Assembly: GCF_018224015.1 (NCBI RefSeq)
Contig: NZ_JAGPOT010000017.1
Coordinates: forward strand, 20,959-84,958
DNA from: Pseudarthrobacter albicanus
GTDB taxonomy: Bacteria; Actinomycetota; Actinomycetes; Actinomycetales; Micrococcaceae
DNA length: 64,000 bases
Direction of reading: 5' to 3'
The translations under genes and the position numbers were made by a program. The first letter of the stretch is position 1. Every line of letters begins with the position of its first letter. The notes under the pieces were generated by a model. The model was not told the origin of the DNA, did not search any database, and was given only the letters and a program-made list of their open reading frames with translations. Positions 43,020-56,717 of this stretch are shown one piece after another.

Positions 43020-43676
43020 CTAGACCTCCACCGAATCGCCGCTGCTGAGGTGCCGGTATTCGGTCCCGTATTTCGTGCCGATCCGGGTCACGTGGCCCTC
43101 GATGAGCCCCTGCCCGTTCGGATTGAGCAGGGCGTCGTGGATCGGGAAGGCCTTCGCTGCCCGGACGCTGATCACGAAGTCCACCACCTCGCCTATCTTG
43201 TTCCAGGGTGCGTGGACGGGAACCAGCAGGGTTTTCACGTCCACGCCGTCGGGCACCACGAACGAATCCCCGGGGTGATAGACGTTGGAGTCGATCAGGT
43301 AGCCGATGTTGGCGACCACCGGGATCGTCGGATGGATCAGGGCGTGCTGGCCGCCGAAACTCCGGACGGCGAAGCCGGCAGCCTCGAAGTCCTCGCCGGG
43401 GACCACCGTATGGATCCGTCCGGCCGCCTCGGGTGCCTTGCCGCGAAGCTGGGCAGCCACCCCGTCGGGGGCGAACAAGGCCAGCGCACCGTTGCCCAGC
43501 AGCGCTGCCGTCACGGCGTCGACGTCGACGTGGTCCGCGTGTTCGTGGGTGACCAGCACGGCGTCCGCGCCGGCCAGGGCCGTCTCCGTCTCCGAAAAAT
43601 TGCCGGGGTCCAGGACCAGCACCTTGCCGTCCTTCTCGAGGCGGACACAGGCGTGGGTGAATTTCGTCAGCTTCAT
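43020..43676 (-). CDS. Metallo-beta-lactamase-fold hydrolase (UlaG-like)
   Basis: 218 residues. VLVTHEHADHVDVDAVTAA is the HxHxDH zinc motif; HACVRLEKDGKVLVLDPGNF, VNGG-less core and the later VHAPWNKIGEVVDFVI fit the UlaG/MBL-fold group that often acts on lactones or cyclic phosphates. Start ATG 43676 is divergent from zur (43769). No signal peptide. Substrate unknown. Confidence 0.88.
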   Translation of the reverse strand: MKLTKFTHACVRLEKDGKVLVLDPGNFSETETALAGADAVLVTHEHADHVDVDAVTAALLGNGALALFAPDGVAAQLRGKAPEAAGRIHTVVPGEDFEAAGFAVRSFGGQHALIHPTIPVVANIGYLIDSNVYHPGDSFVVPDGVDVKTLLVPVHAPWNKIGEVVDFVISVRAAKAFPIHDALLNPNGQGLIEGHVTRIGTKYGTEYRHLSSGDSVEV

Positions 43677-43768
43677 CCGGCCAGCCTATGGATCCGGGAT
43701 CCCGGTGTCCACGGACCCGGCTGGTAATCTTGGACATTGCCTACCCCCTAAGCGAAACGAGTTCCGCA

Positions 43769-44233
43769 ATGTCCCAGGGCGCCCCAGCCGACGGCAGCCG
43801 GACGCCGGCCCCGGCTCCCGCCGCGGGCAAGGAGCAGCGTGTCACCAAGCAGCGCCTGGCGGTCAGTGCCGCCCTGGATGACCTGGCGGATTTCGTCAGC
43901 ACCCAGGAGCTGCACCGCATCCTGCAGGAGCGGGGCACCACGGTTTCGCTCGCCACCTCGTACCGGATCCTCCAGTCCCTCGCCGACGACGGCCTGGTTG
44001 ATGTGCTCAGGAACGCCGACGGCGAGGCCGTGTACCGGCGCTGCGCCGTCACCGGGCACCACCACCATCTGCTCTGCAGGAACTGCGGCAAGGCGGTGGA
44101 GGTGGAGGCCCCCGCCGTTGAAGCCTGGGCCGCGCGGACCGCGAAAGAGCACGGCTTCACCGCCGTGGAGCACACCGTGGAGATTTTCGGGCTCTGCCCC
44201 GACTGCACGGCCCAGGGGCTTCTTACGGGGTGA
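43769..44233 (+). CDS. zur: Zinc uptake regulator (Fur family)
   Basis: 154 residues. Winged helix about 25-90 with TKQRLAVSAALDDLADFVST, the LASTYRILQSL-like recognition helix LATSYRILQSLADDGLVDVL; metal ligands HHHHLLCRNCGKAVEVEA (CxxC) and FGLCPDCTAQG (second CxxC structural zinc site). The two CxxC pairs and HHHHLLC are typical of Zur rather than Fur. Located 375 bp from the znu operon (opposite strand), consistent with local control. ATG 43769 chosen where MSQGAPADGS begins. Confidence 0.88.
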   Translation: MSQGAPADGSRTPAPAPAAGKEQRVTKQRLAVSAALDDLADFVSTQELHRILQERGTTVSLATSYRILQSLADDGLVDVLRNADGEAVYRRCAVTGHHHHLLCRNCGKAVEVEAPAVEAWAARTAKEHGFTAVEHTVEIFGLCPDCTAQGLLTG

Positions 44234-44607
44234 ATCTCCCGGCTTTGAAGGGCCGGTCCGGCGGGTTCCTCGGAATCACCGGGGATTTCCGGGCCCGCGA
44301 AGCCAAAGCCGGGGAATTTCAACGCACGCCGGTCCGGCTGCATATCTGGTCCGCGCGGTCCGGGGGGACTTTGGCGCCGACACGCCGTCGCCGGGCCGGG
44401 ATTCCGTGGCTGGGGGCTTCAAAGTAGCCCCGGACCGCGGCCACCGGCATCCCCGGAATGGAACGACCCGCCGCGAAGGGGAAATCGCTCCAAGCCCCGA
44501 AGACATGGACGATCAGCACGATCCAGGCGGTCAGCCCGTTCCAACACCGCAAGGGCTGAGTTGACCGGATAGGCATGGGTGGGGGAATTCCGCCGGTGTA
44601 CGGGGAC
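44234..44607. other. Convergent intergenic region without genes
   Basis: Between the zur stop and the znuB stop. The only open frame (minus, 44319-44576) shows no family resemblance. No clear hairpin was found. Confidence 0.4.
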
Positions 44608-45495
44608 TCAGGCAGCCGAGACCGGGCTCCGCAGGACCCGCCCGTTGATCCCCCGCCTGGCGCGGAAGCCGCCGATCGTCCGGCATGCCACGTAGATCAG
44701 GAAGGACAGCGTGGTCACATAGGGGCTGATCGGGAGCCGCCCGCCGAGGGCCAGCAGGATCCCGCCCACCGTGGCCGTCATGGCGAAGGCCACGCTCAGG
44801 ATCACCACCAGGCGGGGCGAGGAAGTCACGCGCAGCGCAGCAGCCGCCGGCGTGATCAGCAGGGCCAGCACCAGCAGGGCGCCCACGATCTGGATGGACA
44901 GCGCCACGCTGATGCCCAGCAGCACCATGAAGGCAAGGGAGAGCGCCCGGACGGGCACGCCGCGTGCGGTGGCGACATGCGGGTCCACGCTGGCAAAGGT
45001 CAGCGGACGCCAGATGGCGACCAATGCCAGCATCACGAGGACGGCGACGACTGCCAGCACCTGCAGCTGGACGGTCCCGACGGACACGATCTGCCCCGTG
45101 AGCAGGCCGAACTTGTTGGCCGCCCGCCCCTCGTAAAGCGAGAGGAAAAGGATGCCCAGGCCCAGGCCGAAGGGCATGATGACGCCGATGATCGAGTTCT
45201 TCTCCCGGGCACGGACGCCCATCAGCCCCAGGACCAGGGCGGCAATCACGGATCCCGCCAGGGAGCCCAGGACGATGTCCGCGCCGATCAGCAGCGCGAA
45301 GGCCGCCCCGGCGAAGGATAATTCGGAGATGCCGTGGACGGCGAAGGCGAGGTCCCGCTTCATCACGAAGGTCCCCATCAGCCCGCCCAGCAGGCCGAGG
45401 ACCGCGCCGGCCCAGATGGAGTTCTGCACCAGGACCAGCAGTTCGCCGTAGTTCTCGAAGTTGAAGATTGAATGAAGCACGTTGTCCAGATCCAC
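44608..45495 (-). CDS. znuB: Zinc ABC transporter permease
   Basis: 295 residues with about eight membrane helices; ABC-3 permease family. FVMKRDLAFAVHGISELSFA, GALLVLALLITPAAAALRVT and SEGRAANKF-like YEGRAANKFGLLTGQIVSVG are characteristic. Start is GTG 45495, directly abutting the ATPase stop (45496). Forms a ZnuABC/AztABC system with the two genes upstream. Confidence 0.92.
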   Translation of the reverse strand: MDLDNVLHSIFNFENYGELLVLVQNSIWAGAVLGLLGGLMGTFVMKRDLAFAVHGISELSFAGAAFALLIGADIVLGSLAGSVIAALVLGLMGVRAREKNSIIGVIMPFGLGLGILFLSLYEGRAANKFGLLTGQIVSVGTVQLQVLAVVAVLVMLALVAIWRPLTFASVDPHVATARGVPVRALSLAFMVLLGISVALSIQIVGALLVLALLITPAAAALRVTSSPRLVVILSVAFAMTATVGGILLALGGRLPISPYVTTLSFLIYVACRTIGGFRARRGINGRVLRSPVSAA

Positions 45496-46311
45496 TCAGC
45501 CCACCTCCTCCGCCACCGCATGCGCGTCCTCGTGGTGGTGTGTCGCCGCGTCCGGCAGGCCCACGACGATCATCCGGCCGTTCGCCTGGATGACCTCGAC
45601 ATGGCTGCCGTAGAGATCGGACAGCACCTCGGTGGTCATGACCTCCTCCGGTGTGCCCACCCGGAACCGTCCGCCGGCCAGGTACAGCACCCGGTCCACA
45701 TAGTCCATGATGGGGTTGATCTCGTGGGTCACGAACACCACGGCGCTGTCCCGCTCATGGCATTGCTTGTTGATCAGGGCGCTGACAGCCTGCTGGTGCT
45801 GCAGGTCCAGGGACAGCAGCGGCTCGTCGCACAAGAGCACCTTCGGGTCCGTCGCGAGGGCCTGGGCCACCCGCAGCCGCTGCTGCTCACCGCCGGAGAG
45901 CTGGCCCACCGGCACCTTCGCATAGTCGGCGGCGCCCACGAGGCCGAGGAGTTCATCGATCCTGCGGTTCACCCTGGCGGCCCCGATGCGCAGCCCCCAG
46001 CGGTGGCCGTCGACGCCGAGCCCCACCAGGTCCCGCGCCCGCAGCGGCGTGTCCGGGTCGAAGGATTTCTGCTGCGGGACGTAGCCGATCCCGCGGCTGC
46101 CCCGGGCCACGGGCCTGCCGTCGAGCACGGCCGTGCCGGCGCTCAGCTCCTGCAGCCCGAGCAGGACCTTCAGGAAGGTGGTCTTGCCGCTCCCGTTCGG
46201 GCCGAGGACGGCAAAGAATTCACCCGGGTTGATGTCCAGGTCCAGCCCCTCCCACAGCGTCCGCTGGCCGAACGCCAGGGAGGCGCCGCGGAGGCTTACT
46301 ACGGGTGTCAA
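45496..46311 (-). CDS. znuC: Zinc ABC transporter ATP-binding protein
   Basis: 271 residues. Walker A GPNGSGKTTF, signature LSGGEQQRLRVAQAL, Walker B VLLCDEPLLSLD and H-loop VTHEINPIMDY. The Q-loop region reads GYVPQQKSFD. The His-rich tail THHHEDAHAV may bind zinc. Between znuA (147 bp upstream, GC-rich repeats) and znuB (no gap). Confidence 0.93.
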   Translation of the reverse strand: MTPVVSLRGASLAFGQRTLWEGLDLDINPGEFFAVLGPNGSGKTTFLKVLLGLQELSAGTAVLDGRPVARGSRGIGYVPQQKSFDPDTPLRARDLVGLGVDGHRWGLRIGAARVNRRIDELLGLVGAADYAKVPVGQLSGGEQQRLRVAQALATDPKVLLCDEPLLSLDLQHQQAVSALINKQCHERDSAVVFVTHEINPIMDYVDRVLYLAGGRFRVGTPEEVMTTEVLSDLYGSHVEVIQANGRMIVVGLPDAATHHHEDAHAVAEEVG

Positions 46312-46458
46312 CTGGGTTTCCTCGATTTTCTGCGGGGCCTGGCCCGCACGCTCATGACGGTTTGAATGCTTTGGGGTATCTGCCGGCCCGGCTGGCCGGC
46401 CGGCGGCCGGTGCCGGCGGCCGGTGCCGGCGCCCCGGGCACCGGCCGTTGTGAATATC

Positions 46459-47385
46459 TTAGGCCAGGGCCTTGGCGATGCCGTCCACGTTCCCGGTCAT
46501 CCACTGGAGGTAGGACTTGCCGTCCGGCAATGTCTCGCTGAAGTTCACCACGGGCACGCCGGCCGCCTCGGCTGCCTTCTTCAGGGCCAGGGTCTGCGGC
46601 CCCTCGGTCTGCGTGTTGTAGGCCAGCAGCCGGATTTCACCGGATCCCACCAGCCGGATGGTCTCGCTGAGTACGGCAGGCGGGACGTCGGCATTTTCTT
46701 CGATCGCGGCGGTGTACCCGCCGGGGGTCTTGTTCTCCAGGCCCGCGGCCTGCAGAAGGTACAGCGGCACCGGCTCGGTGACGGCTACCGGCACCGGGGC
46801 GCCTGCGGCCTTGATGGCGGCGAGCCTGGCGTCCAGGCCGGTGAGTCCCTGGCTGAAGGCGGCCGCGTTTTTCTTGAAGGTTTCGGCGGACGACGGCTCT
46901 AGGTCGCCGAGCCTGGCGGCGAGGGCCTCGGCCAGGCGGCTCATGGCGGGCAGGCTGTACCAGACATGCTCGTTGAAGCCGCTCGGCACCTGCCCGTCCT
47001 GGACAAGCCCGGAGACCTCCACGACGTTGAGGACATTTTTGTGGTCCATCCCGGTGTCATCGGCGAGCTTCTGGATGAAGCCGTCATAGCCGCCCCCGTT
47101 TTCCACCACCAGCCCGGCCTTGGAGACGGCCAGCTTGTCCTGGGTGGTCACCTCGTAGGAGTGCGGGTCCTGGCTGGTGCGCGTGATGAGGGAGGTGACA
47201 CTGACCTTGTCCCCGCCGATGCTGCGGACGATGTCCCCGTACACGCTCGTGGAGGCGACCACCTCCACGATGCCGTCTCCGGCGGACGCCCGCGGGGAGC
47301 CCCCCGCCGTCGTACTGCAGGCCGAGAGCAGCAGGCCAAGACCGGCGAAGGAGGCCACCAGGGCGAGGGAAGCGGGACGGCGCAC
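46459..47385 (-). CDS. znuA: Zinc ABC transporter substrate-binding lipoprotein
   Basis: 308 residues from GTG 47385. Lipobox LSAC near residue 23. Cluster-9 binding-protein motifs: VVASTSVYGDIVRSIGGDKV, DPHSYEVTTQDKLAVSKAGL and FNEHVWYSLPAMSRLAEALA, with the His residues H75-region, H143-region and a later Glu/Asp as metal ligands. The His-rich loop typical of Gram-negative ZnuA is absent, as in AztC. Candidate Zur box 16-30 bp upstream. Confidence 0.9.
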   Translation of the reverse strand: MRRPASLALVASFAGLGLLLSACSTTAGGSPRASAGDGIVEVVASTSVYGDIVRSIGGDKVSVTSLITRTSQDPHSYEVTTQDKLAVSKAGLVVENGGGYDGFIQKLADDTGMDHKNVLNVVEVSGLVQDGQVPSGFNEHVWYSLPAMSRLAEALAARLGDLEPSSAETFKKNAAAFSQGLTGLDARLAAIKAAGAPVPVAVTEPVPLYLLQAAGLENKTPGGYTAAIEENADVPPAVLSETIRLVGSGEIRLLAYNTQTEGPQTLALKKAAEAAGVPVVNFSETLPDGKSYLQWMTGNVDGIAKALA

Positions 47386-47400
47386 GGGAAAACCTCGATC

Positions 47401-47415
47401 TGTTATTGAGAATCA
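47401..47415. promoter_or_regulatory. zur: Candidate Zur box upstream of znuA
   Basis: TGTTATTGAGAATCA is an imperfect palindrome (half-sites TGTTATT/TGATTCT), similar to actinobacterial Zur sites (TGAAAATCATTTTCA type). It lies 16 bp before the znuA GTG on the minus strand, and zur is encoded close by. Confidence 0.55.
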
Positions 47416-47428
47416 GGAGCATTAGTGA

Positions 47429-47470
47429 GTGTAGCCCTAAATGGGAACCATTCCTATTTAGGGGCTACAC
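47429..47470 (-). terminator. Long hairpin between the CNNM operon and znuA
   Basis: GTGTAGCCC-TAAAT-GGGAA pairs with TTCCTATTTAGGGGCTACAC around the loop CCAT; one bulge and one mismatch. It lies 31 bp after the stop at 47501 on the minus strand, so it probably ends the CNNM transcript and insulates znuA. Confidence 0.65.
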
Positions 47471-47500
47471 CCGTCCGCGCCGGTGCCGGCGGCCGGCAGC

Positions 47501-48562
47501 CTAGCTCCGGCCCAGCCGGCGGTAGCCGGTCGCCTGCGTGGCATCCCTGATCTCGCCGACGAGCTGCTCGATCACGTCCTCCAGGAACAGCACGCCCTGC
47601 GTGTTCCCGTCCGGGCCGATCACGCGGGCCAGGTGCGAGCCTGTCCGCTGCATGACGGACATCGCCTTCTCGATTTCATCGTCCATGGCGAGGTTGGCCA
47701 GGGACCGGATGCGGCTGTCCGCGATCGGCTCGTGGTACCCGCCATTCGGGATGGACAGCACATCCTTGATATGCAGGTAGCCCGAGAGCATGCCTTCGTC
47801 GTCGAGCATCGGAAAGCGGGAAAACCCGGTACGGCTCACGGCCCTTTCGAATTCCACCGGAGTGGTGGCAGGCTTGAGCATCACGAGCTTCTCCAGCGGA
47901 ACCATCACCTGGGAGGCGGTGCGTTCCGAGAACTCCAGCGCCCCGGTGATCAGCCCGGCGTCGTCGTCCACGAGCCCGTGGCGGGTGGACTCCTGCACGA
48001 TCGACTGGACTTCCTCCAGGGTGAAGGACGACGTGACCTCGTCCTTGGGCTCGATCCGCATCAGCTTGAGGATGTGGTTGGCGGACCAGTTCAGGGCCAC
48101 GATCACCGGCCTGAACATCCGCGCGACGAAGATCAGCGGCGGCGCCAGCAGCAGGGCCGCCTTGTCCGCCACCGAGACGGAGATGTTCTTCGGGACCATC
48201 TCGCCGAACGTGACGTGCAGGAACGTGACCAAGAGAAGGGCGACGGCGAAGGCCACCACGTCCGCAATTTCCATCGGCATGCCCACGGCATGCAAAGGCA
48301 CCGCCATCAGGTGGTGGATCGCGGGCTCCGCGACCTGCAGGATCAGCAGCGAGCAGACGGTGATGCCGAGCTGGGCACACGCCAGCATCAGCGAGACGTT
48401 TTCCATCGCCCGGAGGGTGGTCTGCGCCCGCTTGGACCCGGCCTCGGCCAGCGGCTCGATCTGGCTGCGGCGGGCGGACATCACCGCGAATTCGGCGGCC
48501 ACGAAGAAGGCGTTGCCGAGCAAGAGGACGGCGAGCCAGAGGATACCTGCCCAGTCGCTCAT
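47501..48562 (-). CDS. CNNM/CorC-type membrane protein with CBS domains
   Basis: 353 residues: DUF21 transmembrane domain about 1-190 (LLGNAFFVAAEFAVMSARRS, TFGEMVPKNISVSVADKAAL) then two CBS domains (SQVMVPLEKLVMLKPATTPV, GYLHIKDVLSIPNGGYHE). Relatives of CNNM/HlyC transport Mg2+ or Co2+ or act in ion homeostasis. The CorC_HlyC end domain is missing, as in the shorter member of actinobacterial pairs. It overlaps the upstream paralogue by 4 bp. Confidence 0.9.
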   Translation of the reverse strand: MSDWAGILWLAVLLLGNAFFVAAEFAVMSARRSQIEPLAEAGSKRAQTTLRAMENVSLMLACAQLGITVCSLLILQVAEPAIHHLMAVPLHAVGMPMEIADVVAFAVALLLVTFLHVTFGEMVPKNISVSVADKAALLLAPPLIFVARMFRPVIVALNWSANHILKLMRIEPKDEVTSSFTLEEVQSIVQESTRHGLVDDDAGLITGALEFSERTASQVMVPLEKLVMLKPATTPVEFERAVSRTGFSRFPMLDDEGMLSGYLHIKDVLSIPNGGYHEPIADSRIRSLANLAMDDEIEKAMSVMQRTGSHLARVIGPDGNTQGVLFLEDVIEQLVGEIRDATQATGYRRLGRS

Positions 48563-49896
48563 GCGGCCCCGGCCTTGCCGTCGGCGTGATCCCCGCTGTG
48601 GACCCGGGCGGGCCTGAAGCAGATCCTGTCGATCCTGCGCCCGTCCATCCGGGTCACGCTCAGGGTGCCGCCGCCCACCTCCACGGTGTCCCCCACTGCC
48701 GCGATCCGGCCCAGCTCGCTCATGACGTAGCCTCCCACCGTTTCGTACGCAGCTTCGTCGGGCACGGTCAGGCCCGGGATCTGTTCGGAGAGTTCATCGG
48801 GGCGGAGCAGCCCCGGGAAGTACCAGTCCCCGGAGGCACTTTGCAGCAGCCCGGGCCGGACCCTGTCGTGTTCATCGGCCACTTCACCGACGATTTCCTC
48901 CACGAGGTCCTCCAGCGTGGCGATGCCGGCGGTTCCGCCGTACTCGTCCAGGACCACGGCCAGCTGCAGGTTGCCTTCACGGAGTTCGGCCAGCAGGGCA
49001 TCGAGGTGGATGGTTTCGGGCACGCGGAGCACATCCGTCATGATGGCGCCGGCTTCCAGCTGGGCGCGCCGTTCCCACGGAACGGCGATGGCCTTCTTGA
49101 TGTGGACCAGGCCGCGGATGTCGTCGGAGGACTCCCCGATGACCGGGAAGCGCGAGTAGCCGGTCCGTTTGGCGGCCTCCACGATGTCGGAGACGGGCTG
49201 GTCGGCATCGATGGTCTCGACGCGGATCCGAGGCGTCATGACGTCCGCCGCTGTCCGTCCGGAAAACTTGAGCGTCCGGTCGATGAAGTTGGCGGTGCCG
49301 GCGTCGAGCGTTCCCATCGCCGCCGAGCGGCGCACCAGCGATGCCAGTTCGGCCGGCGTGCGGGCGCCGGAAATCTCCTCCTTGGCCTCGAGCCCGAAGA
49401 CGTTGAGGACCTTGTTGGAAAAACCGTTCAGGAGCACGATGGCGGGCTTGAAGATGGCGGTGAAGACCAGCTGGGGGCGGGCGAGCGCCTTGCCGATGGG
49501 AAAGGACAGCGCAATGGCCATGTTCTTCGGCACGAGTTCGCCGAGCAGCATGGACAGCAGGGTGGCGAAGGCCATCGCGATCACCAGCGACACGGACGCT
49601 GCCGCGGCCTCCGGGAGCCCGACGGCGGCCAGCGGCCTCTCGAGCAGCTTGCCGACGGAGGGTTGCATGACGTAGCCGGTCAGCAGGGTGGTCATGGTGA
49701 TGCCCAGCTGGCAGCTGGACAGCTGGGTGGACAGGGATTTGACGCATCGCAGCAGGGGCTCGGCGGCGGTGTCGCCGTTGGCCACGGCCCGCTGGACCGT
49801 GGCCTGGTCAACGGCCACCAGGGAGAATTCAACGGCCACGAAGAAGCCGGTGCCAAGGATGAGCAGGAGGCCCGTCCCGAGAAGGATCCACTCCAC
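48559..49896 (-). CDS. CNNM/HlyC-type membrane protein with CBS and CorC domains
   Basis: 445 residues. DUF21 domain about 1-195 (GTGFFVAVEFSLVAVDQATV, LLGELVPKNMAIALSFPIGK), CBS pair (ADVMTPRIRVETIDADQPVS, GLVHIKKAIAVPWERRAQ), then the FAD-like CorC_HlyC domain (EYGGTAGIATLEDLVEEIVG, YETVGGYVMSELGRIAAVG). Forms a pair with the shorter paralogue downstream (4-bp overlap), probably a heteromeric complex. Confidence 0.92.
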   Translation of the reverse strand: MEWILLGTGLLLILGTGFFVAVEFSLVAVDQATVQRAVANGDTAAEPLLRCVKSLSTQLSSCQLGITMTTLLTGYVMQPSVGKLLERPLAAVGLPEAAAASVSLVIAMAFATLLSMLLGELVPKNMAIALSFPIGKALARPQLVFTAIFKPAIVLLNGFSNKVLNVFGLEAKEEISGARTPAELASLVRRSAAMGTLDAGTANFIDRTLKFSGRTAADVMTPRIRVETIDADQPVSDIVEAAKRTGYSRFPVIGESSDDIRGLVHIKKAIAVPWERRAQLEAGAIMTDVLRVPETIHLDALLAELREGNLQLAVVLDEYGGTAGIATLEDLVEEIVGEVADEHDRVRPGLLQSASGDWYFPGLLRPDELSEQIPGLTVPDEAAYETVGGYVMSELGRIAAVGDTVEVGGGTLSVTRMDGRRIDRICFRPARVHSGDHADGKAGAA

Positions 49897-50208
49897 TCAG
49901 CGGCCCGCTTCCGCGGCGCAGTGCCGGGGGAAACTGCCAGGCGGAGGATGGTCAGCGGACGCCGACCCTGATTCCTGAAAGGCTCCGGGCTGTGCTGCCG
50001 CCGGAGAGTGATGGGCGCGTGAACGGGGTTTGCCGGCTCTGCGGGTGGACTGCGCGGTAACGGTTTCCGTTCTCCGCTGACAGCCCCCAGGCCGGCACCT
50101 AGATTTACTGTCCATAAGGATGCCAGTCTACAGGAGCAGCCGCCGCGGACAGCCGCCGCGCACAGCCGCCGTGCCGTGACAGTGTCCCCCGGCGTTGCCG
50201 GGTGCCGG
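49897..50208. other. Intergenic region upstream of the CNNM operon
   Basis: Holds the leader of the minus-strand CNNM operon and the end of guaB1. A GCCGCC/GGCGGC-rich stretch near 50130-50175 could fold, but I see no clear promoter, riboswitch motif (e.g. M-box) or gene. Confidence 0.4.
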
Positions 50209-55796
<5,588 letters not shown>

Positions 55797-55803
55797 GGTC
55801 AAT

Positions 55804-55845
55804 GCTGCCCGGCCGGAGATCAAAACGCGACTCCGGCCGGGCAGC
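55804..55845. terminator. 15-bp stem hairpin after kgd
   Basis: GCTGCCCGGCCGGAG (55804-55818) pairs perfectly with CTCCGGCCGGGCAGC (55831-55845); TGTTTAAT follows. It starts 8 bp after the kgd stop. Confidence 0.85.
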
Positions 55846-55962
55846 CCTGTTTAATGGGCCGGGTCATATGGCCGGGTCTTATGGGCGGGGCTTTAGGGGC
55901 AAGGTTTCATGCAGGTCTGAATGACAGGGTCCAATGGACAGCTTTGAAGTGAAGAGGTAGTC

Positions 55963-56562
55963 GTGGAAGATCGGAAGCTGCGAATCGCAGCCGTGGGAGA
56001 CGAGCTGTTGGCCGGTCTCGGCGATCCGCGCGCGCTGGGGTGGCTGGGCCGCGTGCTGGCCCGCACGCCGCAGGACGGCATCGCCCTTGAGAGCTACGCG
56101 CTGCCCTGCCCGGAGGAAGGCACCGAGGGGCTGGCCGCCCGCTGGCTCGAGGAGGCCGGCCGCCGCTACAGCGATCTCCACGAGAACCGGCTGGTGATCG
56201 GGCTGTCCGGACGCGACATTGTCTTCGGGCTCTCCACCGCGCGCAGCCGGCTGAACCTCGCCAACATCCTGGACTCCGCCACGCAGAACAGGATCGAGGT
56301 CTTTGTCGTGGGGCCGCCGCCGAGCCTGGACCCGGCGCAGAACCGCAGGCTGGGCGAGCTCAACACCGCATTTGCCGATGTCACCACCCGGCGGAAGCAC
56401 CTTTACGTGGACACGTTTTCCCCGCTGCTCAACCATGAGCAGTGGCGCCAGGATCTGGCGGCCAACGGCGGAACCCCGGGCCAGGCCGGGTACGGCCTGA
56501 TGGCCTGGCTGGTGCTCCACCGGGGCTGGTTCCAGTGGCTGGGCCTGCCCGCCCCGGAGTAG
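55963..56562 (+). CDS. GDSL/SGNH-hydrolase-like protein
   Basis: 199 residues from GTG 55963. IAAVGDELLAGLGDPRALGW is block I, but the usual GDS is GDE, so the nucleophile Ser is replaced; VIGLSGRDIVFGL and DTFSPLLNHEQW resemble later blocks, and LxxN/HxxH catalysis is unclear. Related small proteins in Arthrobacter are called GDSL-family lipases. An enzyme without the catalytic Ser, or one with another nucleophile, is possible. Ends in three tandem 14-bp repeats. Confidence 0.6.
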   Translation: MEDRKLRIAAVGDELLAGLGDPRALGWLGRVLARTPQDGIALESYALPCPEEGTEGLAARWLEEAGRRYSDLHENRLVIGLSGRDIVFGLSTARSRLNLANILDSATQNRIEVFVVGPPPSLDPAQNRRLGELNTAFADVTTRRKHLYVDTFSPLLNHEQWRQDLAANGGTPGQAGYGLMAWLVLHRGWFQWLGLPAPE

Positions 56563-56599
56563 CCGGCCGGGAGTAGCCGGCCGGGAGTAGCCGGCCGGG
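56558..56599 (+). repeat. Three perfect 14-bp tandem repeats over a stop codon
   Basis: AGTAGCCGGCCGGG occurs three times without spacing (56558-56571, 56572-56585, 56586-56599). The first unit contains the GDSL-like gene's TAG stop (56560-56562). The inner GCCGGC is a palindrome, so each unit can fold. Confidence 0.9.
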
Positions 56600-56629
56600 C
56601 CGACCGCCGCATGGTTTGCGCCGTATGGC

Positions 56630-56682
56630 TTGACGGCCACCCAACCGCGATATATCGTGACTTCATCATCACGATATATCGC
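56630..56682 (+). promoter_or_regulatory. Promoter with a perfect 14-bp inverted repeat (PadR operator candidate)
   Basis: GCGATATATCGTGA (56647-56660) and TCACGATATATCGC (56669-56682), 8-bp spacer, each arm itself containing the palindrome CGATATATCG. TTGACG (56630) is 17 bp before TATCGT (56653), a promoter whose -10 lies inside the repeat. It lies 36 bp upstream of the DUF4097-PadR operon, so autorepression by the PadR protein is the natural reading. Confidence 0.75.
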
Positions 56683-56717
56683 AAACCGGGCACCGCGCAG
56701 CACCCCTCGGAGGAACC

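Noticed and set aside
44319..44576. 85-codon minus frame between zur and znuB
   Set aside because: No family resemblance and no convincing start; kept only as an intergenic note.
56558..56599. Tandem 14-mers as a CRISPR or attachment site
   Set aside because: No spacers between the units; a simple tandem repeat.
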